Shown here: positions 6,035 to 12,804 of the stretch, one piece after another | How the letters are laid out: the number at the start of each line of letters is the position of its first letter | Position numbering within the stretch: the stretch's first letter is position 1 | Origin: Candidatus Nitrosopumilus sp. | GTDB taxonomy: Archaea; Thermoproteota; Nitrososphaeria; Nitrososphaerales; Nitrosopumilaceae | DNA: 16,690 bases | Assembly (NCBI GenBank): GCA_030637455.1 | Contig: DAOWGL010000120.1 | Span: forward strand, 1-16,690 | Direction: 5' to 3' | The notes under the pieces: generated by a model | What the model was told of the DNA's origin: nothing | What the model saw: only the letters and a program-made list of their open reading frames with translations | Databases searched by the model: none | Program-made: the position numbers and the translations under genes

Positions 6035-7609
6035 TTATTCAGTGGCTGCTTTGATATATTGACCTGGGTTTTTACCTTGTCCTTCTGGTAAATTTGTTAT
6101 GCCGCCATTCAAACTCTCAGTTACTATGCCTTTACTTGCAAGTACTTGAGCAGTCATTAATGATGTATTTCCAGCCATACAAATTAACAATGATTTACCT
6201 TTAGAACCCTCTAGATCTTTACTTAATTCTTCAGGAATTTGTTGTGTAGATAACAATTGGTTAATGGTACTGGCCTTTGGTATTGCAATTTTTTCTTTAT
6301 CTATTCCTAAAGATTTAGCAATCATTTCAATTCCTTCTTCTTTTGGAGTGTATGATGTATGAACCCATATTATTTTATCATAATCTTGCACACTTGATGA
6401 TGCTTCATCTAATGAGACTTGAATACGTTGATTGTTTGACATTGCTTCTAGATTTTTCCTATACTTTTCAATACCGTCAGCAACTACAACTACAAATTTA
6501 CCTTTATCCCCATTACTGAGCATCTCTAAAACAGAATATAGAGCCAATGCAGTACTTTCACCAATATTATGACCTTTGTCTACAAAGAATTTGAGTAAGT
6601 GTTTTGCTTGTCCAAAATCAACTTCATGTTGAGCGGCATATGCCTCTGGATTATACAATTTTAATCCGTCTGCCTTTGCTTTTGTTCTAATTCCTGCTAC
6701 ATCTTGACCTGGAACTGGGAATACTACATGAATTGCCTTTTTATCATATTTTTCATTCATGTATTTGCTTAATCCTCCAGACGTACCACCTGTTCCAAAT
6801 GAACATACAATTCTATAATCTTCTAGTGAATCTTCATTTTCATGTAATTGCTGATCAATTTCTACTGCTGTAATTGTTCTATGAGCTTGAATGTTTAATT
6901 CATTATCATATTGTTCTGGACAAAAGCATCCATACATTTTTGAAAGTAATTTAGCTAAATTAATTATATCCTGTGCTGCCAATAGCGTTTCAACTTCAGA
7001 AATTGATTTATCGTAAATTGTAGGATCAAAACCCAATTCGGCTAATTGAGATCGAATATTTGCTGCCGTTGCTTTTGCTTTTAATGCATCAGCATCACTA
7101 TCTTTCATTCCCGGAGCAGGACAAATATCCATATCTAAATCCATTATGCGAATATTTTCATCTCTTAATTCCTTAAAGACTCCTTCTTGTAATTTTCTTG
7201 AAACAAGTGATACAACAGTCAATCCAAGTTTTGACATTTGTCCAAGTGCAATTCCAAAATTCCCTGATGTTGCTTCAATAATTGTTTGATTACTTTTTAG
7301 CTTGCCTGTTTTAATTGCATCATGCATTATGTGAATGGCAGGTCTGATTTTGATTGAACCTGATAATAAATTAGCATCAAATTTTCCATATACTTTCAAA
7401 TCCAAATCTGAAATATCTAATTTGTAAAGATTTTTTGCGCATTCCTTAAAATCACTTGTAAGATCAATAAGCGGTGTGGCATTGACCACTTTTTCTCCTT
7501 CTAAATGTGGGATTTTATTCCAAATTTCTTGTTCAAATTTTTCAAGTAGGGGCTTATCAAAATCATTTTCTGACATATTTTCTCTAGGTGCAGTCCATTT
7601 TTTGCTCAT
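6035..7609 (-). CDS. PLP-dependent cysteine synthase-like enzyme fused to rhodanese domain
   Basis: 524 residues in two modules. Residues about 40-390 are a fold-type II PLP enzyme of the cysteine synthase/cystathionine beta-synthase group: SGSIKIRPA (Schiff-base Lys about 87), the substrate loop TSGNFGIALG (about 114-123), and the PLP-phosphate loop GTGGTSGG (about 272-279). Residues about 400-524 are a rhodanese-like domain with the active-site loop LLICMAGNTS (Cys about 477) and NGGITNLPEG. Between the two PLP motifs an extra stretch (about 163-235) with CPAPGMKD and CFCPE makes the enzyme longer than ordinary CysK/CysM. The fusion suggests Cys synthesis or cleavage coupled to persulfide transfer, perhaps for Fe-S or tRNA thiolation; the actual substrate is not known. 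The start is ATG 7609; Met12 (7576) is an alternative. The ASCH gene follows within 5 nt. Confidence 0.88.
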   Translation of the reverse strand: MSKKWTAPRENMSENDFDKPLLEKFEQEIWNKIPHLEGEKVVNATPLIDLTSDFKECAKNLYKLDISDLDLKVYGKFDANLLSGSIKIRPAIHIMHDAIKTGKLKSNQTIIEATSGNFGIALGQMSKLGLTVVSLVSRKLQEGVFKELRDENIRIMDLDMDICPAPGMKDSDADALKAKATAANIRSQLAELGFDPTIYDKSISEVETLLAAQDIINLAKLLSKMYGCFCPEQYDNELNIQAHRTITAVEIDQQLHENEDSLEDYRIVCSFGTGGTSGGLSKYMNEKYDKKAIHVVFPVPGQDVAGIRTKAKADGLKLYNPEAYAAQHEVDFGQAKHLLKFFVDKGHNIGESTALALYSVLEMLSNGDKGKFVVVVADGIEKYRKNLEAMSNNQRIQVSLDEASSSVQDYDKIIWVHTSYTPKEEGIEMIAKSLGIDKEKIAIPKASTINQLLSTQQIPEELSKDLEGSKGKSLLICMAGNTSLMTAQVLASKGIVTESLNGGITNLPEGQGKNPGQYIKAATE

Positions 7610-7655
7610 ATAAAATATCTGATATAATGTGATGGTGGATCATTTTTGATTTCAC

Positions 7656-9218
7656 TCATACATCTAAAATACCAATTACCTTGTTTGGAATATCTTTTAG
7701 TCTGCTAACTGCCATAGTTTTTTCATATCCTAAATGCCTGAGATTATTTGCTATGGTGGTGGCTCTAACTGTATTTGGGCCTAAACCCAAAGCCACCATA
7801 CTAATTCCTAAATTTTTGAAAGATTTACTCATGTTTCTTACTGCATCAGGATCTGATGGTTCCCCATCAGTTAATGTCAAAAAAATATCTGGTCTCTTTG
7901 ATTGTAAAATTGGAAACATTTTGTCGTAGACTTCAGCTAATGGTGTTGAACCATTAGCAACAATTTGTGTTAATCTTTTTGCAGTTATACTATTCCATTT
8001 TACATTTTCTGGTTTAATTGACCAACAAACCATTGATCTATTTTCAGTGCTAAAAGCATAGACTGCAAATTTTACTTTGAGAAAAGATAATACTTCACAT
8101 AATGCTAGAGTTGCTTTTTTGTATTCAATTGCATCTGATGCAATACTGGATGAATGATCTAGTAGAATTACAATTTTTGTTTTAATTGATTTTTTAATAT
8201 CTGTAAAAAATGGTTCATTACCTTCAATGTAATTTTCCTCATCAAATTCATCTCCTGAACTAAGATGCTGTTCTTTCCAACCTGTTTTCCATTCTTTGAA
8301 TTTTGTTTTTAATCCATTAATCAAACTCATATCATAGATTGTTGTTTCATCTACATTCCTTGTTGATGGAATTTGAATTCCTATTGTTTCAGTTGCTAAT
8401 CCTTTATTTTCAGTTTTTTCATTTTCATCTAATAGTACTTTGTATTCATCATAAACATCCTCTCCTCTAATTACCGATTTTGGATCAATAGTACCCAAAT
8501 CACCTTCTTTATTTTTAGAAATTACTTTAAGCACTTTTAATAATTCTTCTTCTGATAATGCCATCCCTGCTTTCATAAAAGGCAAAGAAATTGGAATTGT
8601 TAGAAGGGAATCAATATCTAACATTTTTATTATTTCACTAACATTTTTTTCAATCCAATCCGTATCCTGTTTTTGTTCAATTGCTTGATCAACAATTGAT
8701 TTGGCAAAAATCGATGCTTTTTTTATTTTTTCAAAGTTACTTGATTGAATTTCACCTTTCAGTGCTCCAAACATGAAATATTGATAAAATGCCTCTACAA
8801 TCCTTGCTTTCCCATAAACTGTGTGTAGTTGTGGCCTTGCTACAAGCATATAGGTATAATTGAAAATAATTTCTTCATCCATACCTCTCCAAATTTTTCT
8901 TCCTAACTTTTCAATTCTTTGAGTTTCCATCGTATTGAGAATAAATCCAAATGCATGATCATTACTGAGAATTTTTTTACAATATTTTATTCTCATGGCT
9001 TCATACCATAATGATGTTCTAAATTGACGATATTTTTGAAAATCATTTCCAATTCGTTTTTCCATTGGAGTTAAGATCACTTTGTTTTCTTTTAGACGCG
9101 TTTTTGTTTCTATTTTATCTGAAATTTCTACAATAATATTTTCATTTTCAGACCATCTTCTAACAAGAAAAGTTGCTATTTCAACTAAAGAATCATTTTG
9201 TAATTGAATTGCTTGCAT
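7656..9218 (-). CDS. VWA-domain (CoxE/NorD-like) partner of the AAA+ ATPase
   Basis: 520 residues. The first about 340 are helical and charged, with a disordered acidic stretch around 260-335. The C-terminal about 346-520 is a von Willebrand A domain with an intact metal-ion-dependent adhesion site: DHSSS (D354, S356, S358), T425 in GSTPLAEVY, and D451 in LTDGEPSDPD. In the MoxR-type systems NorQ/NorD and CbbQ/CbbO, such VWA proteins act as adaptors that bring the AAA+ ring to a metalloenzyme for cofactor insertion or activation. Here the ATG directly follows the TAA of the AAA+ gene with no gap, so the two are translationally linked and act together. The client protein is not encoded in this window. 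There is no signal peptide, so it is cytoplasmic. Confidence 0.88.
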   Translation of the reverse strand: MQAIQLQNDSLVEIATFLVRRWSENENIIVEISDKIETKTRLKENKVILTPMEKRIGNDFQKYRQFRTSLWYEAMRIKYCKKILSNDHAFGFILNTMETQRIEKLGRKIWRGMDEEIIFNYTYMLVARPQLHTVYGKARIVEAFYQYFMFGALKGEIQSSNFEKIKKASIFAKSIVDQAIEQKQDTDWIEKNVSEIIKMLDIDSLLTIPISLPFMKAGMALSEEELLKVLKVISKNKEGDLGTIDPKSVIRGEDVYDEYKVLLDENEKTENKGLATETIGIQIPSTRNVDETTIYDMSLINGLKTKFKEWKTGWKEQHLSSGDEFDEENYIEGNEPFFTDIKKSIKTKIVILLDHSSSIASDAIEYKKATLALCEVLSFLKVKFAVYAFSTENRSMVCWSIKPENVKWNSITAKRLTQIVANGSTPLAEVYDKMFPILQSKRPDIFLTLTDGEPSDPDAVRNMSKSFKNLGISMVALGLGPNTVRATTIANNLRHLGYEKTMAVSRLKDIPNKVIGILDV

Positions 9219-10013
9219 TTAGTTTCCAAACATTGAAGTTATGATGTCGCTTACTTTTTGATACTCTATATCCCCCCATTGTGTATAGACATTTCCAAAA
9301 ACAATTTCAGCAACTTCTTTTGCTGTCATCCCTTTATCCAATAATTTAGCGAAAGCAATCGTTTCCCTTAAGCTTGGTGAATAAAATAATTCTTCAACTG
9401 CTGCAGCCTGTCTTAATGTATTTGCTAGTTTAATCGCTTGAATTATTTCTGATTCGTGATTTCCAGAAACATATTTTTTTATAATTTCTAATTCTATATT
9501 CTCTGGTGGATATTCTAACCTAATTCGTACTGGAAATCTACTAAGTAATTGTGGTGGCAATTCTTTTGTTCCACTATGTGTTAATGGATTAATTGTTGCA
9601 ACTACAAACCAACCCTCCTTTGCTTTGATAAGTTCACCTGTTGATTCTTTTAAGACAATTTGACGTCTATCATCTAATGCTTCATCTAATCTAAGTAAAA
9701 CATCTGCTTCTGCAGAGTTAATTTCATCTAGGTATAACATATCTCCACTTTTCATTGATTTGATTAACAGACCTTCATCAAAACTGACTGTTCCATCTGT
9801 TAGTGTTTTAGTACCCACCAAATGACTTTCTCTAGTTCTTAAACTAAAATTGATAGAATCTAAATTGATATTTTTATTTTTTGCAAAATCTCTAACTAGG
9901 GATGTTTTTCCAGTTCCTTTTGGACCTATTATGAGCACAAAAAGACCTGCTTCATATGCTTTGTTTAGAATTTGAATTGAATTATTCCAGTCAAGATATT
10001 GTGCTTCTTCCAA
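9219..10013 (-). CDS. MoxR/CbbQ/NorQ-family AAA+ ATPase
   Basis: 264 residues, the compact size of CbbQ/NorQ proteins. Walker A is GPKGTGKTS (30-38), Walker B LYLDEIN (D96, E97), sensor 1 ATINP (N142) and an arginine-finger candidate LLSRFPVRI (R159). The lid domain has the sensor-2-like SLRETIAFA. Proteins of this family form hexameric rings that remodel metalloenzymes through a VWA partner, encoded immediately downstream. The start codon is TTG at 10013, since the frame is closed by a TGA shortly upstream with no in-frame ATG. A TATA-like AATATTAAATATT at 10037-10049 may drive this two-gene unit. In an ammonia oxidiser, copper or iron enzymes are obvious candidate clients, but that is inference. 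Confidence 0.92.
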   Translation of the reverse strand: MEEAQYLDWNNSIQILNKAYEAGLFVLIIGPKGTGKTSLVRDFAKNKNINLDSINFSLRTRESHLVGTKTLTDGTVSFDEGLLIKSMKSGDMLYLDEINSAEADVLLRLDEALDDRRQIVLKESTGELIKAKEGWFVVATINPLTHSGTKELPPQLLSRFPVRIRLEYPPENIELEIIKKYVSGNHESEIIQAIKLANTLRQAAAVEELFYSPSLRETIAFAKLLDKGMTAKEVAEIVFGNVYTQWGDIEYQKVSDIITSMFGN

Positions 10014-10036
10014 AGTATGTTTTCAATGATTTCTAC

Positions 10037-10049
10037 AATATTTAATATT
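10037..10049 (-). promoter_or_regulatory. Possible TATA box of the AAA+/VWA operon
   Basis: AATATTAAATATT on the - strand, overlapping the stop of the geranylgeranyl reductase gene and centred about 30 nt before the TTG start at 10013. A/T-rich sequence is common here, so this is tentative. Confidence 0.3.
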
Positions 10050-11511
10050 AGTTCTTAGAATCAAATGATTCTATTTTTGTAAATGCTTCCTCTAGTCTTT
10101 GATGTAGTGTTTTATTCCATTCATCAAATCCTGATGGAGTTTTTGGATAGTTGTTGTAATGCTCTACCAGCCATTGGTTTTCTTTCGAAGTATATCTGAG
10201 TCCGTCTGCAACTGTTTTATTCATTGCACCTCTGATAATCATTCCAATCTTCCCTAATCCTGAAAAGTCTGGATGTTCTCCTTTACTAATTGATTCAGCA
10301 TCAAGTTTGCCCAAAAAGTGTTTCATTCCATAACTGATTTGTTCATTAGACATTTGTTGTATTAATCGTCTAAAGAGTTCAAGACCTGCAGTTTTGTATC
10401 CATACTCTTTGATGTAATCTAAATTGTATTGCCATAAACCTGCTTCAGAAATATCGTTTGCTTCTAATGCTTGAACTACATTATTCCCTAAAATTGTACC
10501 TGCAATCAAAGCTGGTCCTATACCCCCTGCATCAATTGGTTTTGGCATCCATGCTGAATCCCCAACCATTACGTATCCTCCTGATACCATACAATCATTT
10601 TGTCTTCTAACTGAAACTTGGAATACTCCTGAATTATTGTTAATGTCTTGTGGCTCTTCTGATAATTTTGCATTTTTGATTGCAGTATTTCTATGAAGAT
10701 ATTCTTTCATTAGTGATTCAACATTATCTTTTTTACCCAATCTTTTGTTTCTTTTATCTAAAAGAGATTTTTCAACTCCTAAACCAATGTTTACTTTAGT
10801 ATCTCCTTTTGGAAATACCCATCCATATCCTCCAGGTGCAATGTCTTGATCTAAATGAATAATACAATAATCTGGATCAAATTCAGTAAGATCATTTTGG
10901 CCTTTTTCAAAATGCATGATATATCTTCCAGTCGATTCTAAATCTCGTCTATCAATTCTTTTTTCTACCTTAGTAGAGTTTTGAAGTCCATTTCTAAGCA
11001 TAGATGTAACTCCTGTTGCATCAATTACAATTTTTGATGTTTTCTTGAATGGTTGTTTTGTTTTGTTATCTACTCCTTGTATTCCAACTGCTTGTTGACC
11101 TTCATAGATTAAACCAGTAAGATTAATTTCATATTCAAATTCGATACCCATTTTTTTACATCTTTCATTTTGAATTTCTGGTAATTTTTGACGATTTAGC
11201 ATAAATCCATCACCATCAAAAGGAATTGAAGTTTCTTTATCTGGTGAGAATGCCATGACTCCTTTTACGTCATGTTCAATTTCTGGTTTAGTCCATTCAA
11301 CTTTGATTCTCTCTGACATAAAATCAACTGCTTCTTTGGAACATGCATCTCCACATACCCATCCGGCTAGTGATTTTCTACCTGGCAAAAATTCTGTATT
11401 TCTATCAACAACTAATATTTTCAGATTTTGTTTTGAATAGTGAGAAATGGATTGTGCTGTAATTGTACCAGCAAGACCTCCTCCTGCGATTATAACATCA
11501 TAATCTGCCAC
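10048..11511 (-). CDS. Geranylgeranyl reductase-family FAD-dependent oxidoreductase
   Basis: 487 residues. The N-terminal Rossmann motif DVIIAGGGLAGTITAQ binds FAD. GWVCGDACSK (about 50-59) matches the conserved Cys-containing loop of archaeal geranylgeranyl reductases. YGWVFPKGD (about 229-237) followed by NIGLGV is the substrate-cavity motif, and GDSAWMPKPIDAGGIGPAL (about 317-335) is the second FAD contact. In archaea these enzymes saturate the isoprenoid chains of membrane lipids or of quinones. Thaumarchaea carry several paralogues, and which substrate this one uses cannot be told. The start is GTG at 11511. A TATA box at 11534-11545 puts transcription start on that GTG, so the mRNA is probably leaderless. 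It is a stand-alone unit: a guide-RNA-like element lies upstream and an ATPase operon downstream. Confidence 0.9.
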   Translation of the reverse strand: MADYDVIIAGGGLAGTITAQSISHYSKQNLKILVVDRNTEFLPGRKSLAGWVCGDACSKEAVDFMSERIKVEWTKPEIEHDVKGVMAFSPDKETSIPFDGDGFMLNRQKLPEIQNERCKKMGIEFEYEINLTGLIYEGQQAVGIQGVDNKTKQPFKKTSKIVIDATGVTSMLRNGLQNSTKVEKRIDRRDLESTGRYIMHFEKGQNDLTEFDPDYCIIHLDQDIAPGGYGWVFPKGDTKVNIGLGVEKSLLDKRNKRLGKKDNVESLMKEYLHRNTAIKNAKLSEEPQDINNNSGVFQVSVRRQNDCMVSGGYVMVGDSAWMPKPIDAGGIGPALIAGTILGNNVVQALEANDISEAGLWQYNLDYIKEYGYKTAGLELFRRLIQQMSNEQISYGMKHFLGKLDAESISKGEHPDFSGLGKIGMIIRGAMNKTVADGLRYTSKENQWLVEHYNNYPKTPSGFDEWNKTLHQRLEEAFTKIESFDSKN

Positions 11512-11533
11512 GATATTGGGGTTTGTCTATCCG

Positions 11534-11545
11534 TATTTAAAATAA
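11534..11545 (-). promoter_or_regulatory. TATA box of the geranylgeranyl reductase gene
   Basis: TTATTTTAAATA on the - strand, centred about 27 nt before the GTG start at 11511. Confidence 0.5.
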
Positions 11546-11596
11546 TACCTCAAATAGTCTGTAAAATTAATAACTCAAAATTATTGATCGATAAAA

Positions 11597-11666
11597 TGGG
11601 TCGGTTCGTCGCGGCGTCTTCAAAGCTTTCGCTCAGACTGGAGCGGCTAATATTTCCTCATTCCCA
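11597..11666 (-). ncRNA. Candidate C/D box methylation-guide sRNA
   Basis: A 70-nt G+C-rich block in A+T-rich intergenic DNA. Read on the - strand: terminal stem TGGG (11666-11663)/CCCA (11600-11597); box C ATGAGGA (11661-11655); box D' CTGA (11636-11633); box C' TTGAAGA (11623-11617); box D CCGA (11604-11601). The C'-D spacer is exactly 12 nt, the standard archaeal guide length; the C-D' spacer is 18 nt. C pairs with D, and C' with D', as kink-turns with tandem G.A pairs and 3-nt bulges. The position normally occupied by U.U is G-C in C/D and A-U in C'/D', so the deviations from consensus compensate each other. The C'/D' turn is capped by a GAAA tetraloop. A TATA box is centred 26 nt upstream of the first base. 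L7Ae, Nop5 and fibrillarin would be the expected partners. Expression is not shown. Confidence 0.72.
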
Positions 11667-11688
11667 AATTGTGTAGTTGTTTTATTCC

Positions 11689-11696
11689 TATTTAAT
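11689..11696 (-). promoter_or_regulatory. TATA box of the C/D sRNA candidate
   Basis: ATTAAATA on the - strand, centred 26 nt upstream of 11666, so the predicted transcript start coincides with the first base of the terminal stem. It lies immediately beside the stop codon of the COG1325 gene. Confidence 0.5.
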
Positions 11697-12125
11697 CTAG
11701 TTGACATTATCAAAAATTTCTGTAAATATTTTGACTGTGTCTTTTTTGTTGTAAATGGGGGTGTGAATTTTTAATTTTATTGTCTCTTTTTCACTCACTA
11801 TTAGATTACCTTTGATCAATTCCTGTTTGTCCAGTCTCATATGGAATCTAGAATCATCGGTTCTTTCATCAATTTCTTCAGTTAATTCATTGATTTGCTC
11901 AACTGGTAAGAGTTCAAGCATTTTACTCATCAAATTTTGAGCCTGTTTTTTTACAATTTTTGCCTTTAACATGATAATTGGATTTTCATAATGCCCTTCT
12001 ACTTCTTCAAGTGCAAAATCGTCTTCTTTAAGATTCAAAACATCTTCAAAAGATTGAAAAATTTTTGAAATATCTTCGGTTGCATGAACAATTACATCAA
12101 TTGTAATCTCAATCTTATGTACCAT
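11697..12125 (-). CDS. COG1325-type RNA-binding protein (predicted exosome subunit)
   Basis: 142 residues. Diagnostic segments are IDVIVHATEDISKIFQSF at the N-terminus, EEVEGHYENPIIMLKA in the middle, and RTDDSRFHMRLDKQELIKG near the C-terminus. These match the archaeal DUF54/COG1325 family, described as a predicted exosome or RNP component; the paired His-Ala-Thr-Glu-Asp and GHYENPI motifs are the strongest signs. It probably binds RNA, but no catalytic motif is seen. The ATG at 12125 lies 27 nt after the stop of the eS1 gene and probably shares its transcript, a linkage typical of archaeal translation and RNA-processing clusters. A candidate C/D box sRNA with its own promoter starts just after the stop codon. 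Confidence 0.85.
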   Translation of the reverse strand: MVHKIEITIDVIVHATEDISKIFQSFEDVLNLKEDDFALEEVEGHYENPIIMLKAKIVKKQAQNLMSKMLELLPVEQINELTEEIDERTDDSRFHMRLDKQELIKGNLIVSEKETIKLKIHTPIYNKKDTVKIFTEIFDNVN

Positions 12126-12152
12126 AATATTGTAAAAGAATAACTCTGTTGG

Positions 12153-12764
12153 TTATGCTTCTAGTAATTTTGTTTCTTTGTCTGCAGTTCTGATGAGTTT
12201 TACTTTCTCTAGACCTACATGTCTTACTCTAATTACTCTCTTGAATGCTGCCATAATGTCTGAATTAATTTTACTGTAACATGTTGCTTGAACAAATTGA
12301 TCAATTGTCATTTCTGGAATTGTTTTGTTAATTACTTCTTGAGCAATTAATCTTAGAGCATGTTGTCTGGATGTGTTTAATGTTCTATGTGTTAAAGCCA
12401 ATAATTTAATTCTAAAGATGTATCCATCTTTTGTTTTAATATCAATGCTGAAATTAATTTTTGATGATCCTCTTCTTACTAAACTACGCAAAAATTCTTT
12501 TGAATATTCATATCTCTTGAAAATTGTTGTGGCCTTATCTCCATCAATCTTGTGAATTTGGAAATAGATTTTGTATTGATGTTGTGAAGGATCTCCTTTT
12601 AGAATATCATATAGTGTAACTTCAATGACTCTACCTACTGCATTTTCGTCATCTGTAATTGGAACATATGCGATTGGGACATTGTTGAATGAATCTGGTG
12701 CATATACTGTAACCCAGCGTTTTTCTCGCCACTTGTCCTTTACTCGACCTTTTCTACGTGCCAA
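12153..12764 (-). CDS. rps3ae: 30S ribosomal protein eS1 (S3Ae)
   Basis: 203 residues, normal for the archaeal/eukaryotic small-subunit protein S3Ae (eS1), absent from bacteria. Recognisable parts are the basic start ARRKGRVKDKWREKRWVTVY, AP-x-x-F, the central VGRVIEVTLYDILKGD, the RRGSSKI loop, the conserved TSRQHALRLI, and the C-terminal VRHVGLEKVKLI. eS1 sits near the mRNA exit channel on the platform of the 30S subunit. The start is TTG at 12764, the only initiation codon matching the family N-terminus. A TATA box at 12786-12795 places transcription start at about the TTG, so initiation seems leaderless on a non-AUG codon. The COG1325 gene follows 27 nt later in the same direction. Confidence 0.96.
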   Translation of the reverse strand: MARRKGRVKDKWREKRWVTVYAPDSFNNVPIAYVPITDDENAVGRVIEVTLYDILKGDPSQHQYKIYFQIHKIDGDKATTIFKRYEYSKEFLRSLVRRGSSKINFSIDIKTKDGYIFRIKLLALTHRTLNTSRQHALRLIAQEVINKTIPEMTIDQFVQATCYSKINSDIMAAFKRVIRVRHVGLEKVKLIRTADKETKLLEA

Positions 12765-12785
12765 TTATTAACGACCTTTGAACCC

Positions 12786-12795
12786 AAAATATAAG
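12786..12795 (-). promoter_or_regulatory. TATA box of rps3ae
   Basis: CTTATATTTT on the - strand, centred about 26 nt before the TTG start. It lies in the short gap behind serS, so the eS1 gene can be transcribed independently of the upstream cluster. Confidence 0.55.
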
Positions 12796-12804
12796 GGTAT
12801 ATCA

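Noticed and set aside
11616..11638. The G+C-rich block as an H/ACA guide RNA (single kink-turn hairpin)
   Set aside because: Only a 4-bp stem lies below the kink-turn and no ACA box is found at the right distance; the C/D interpretation explains both ends as well.
11440..11676. Open frame on the + strand, including a 26-codon ATG peptide (MGRFVAASSK...) across the G+C-rich block
   Set aside because: The composition and box structure of the block are explained better by the - strand C/D RNA, and the upstream part of this frame is only the antisense of the reductase gene.
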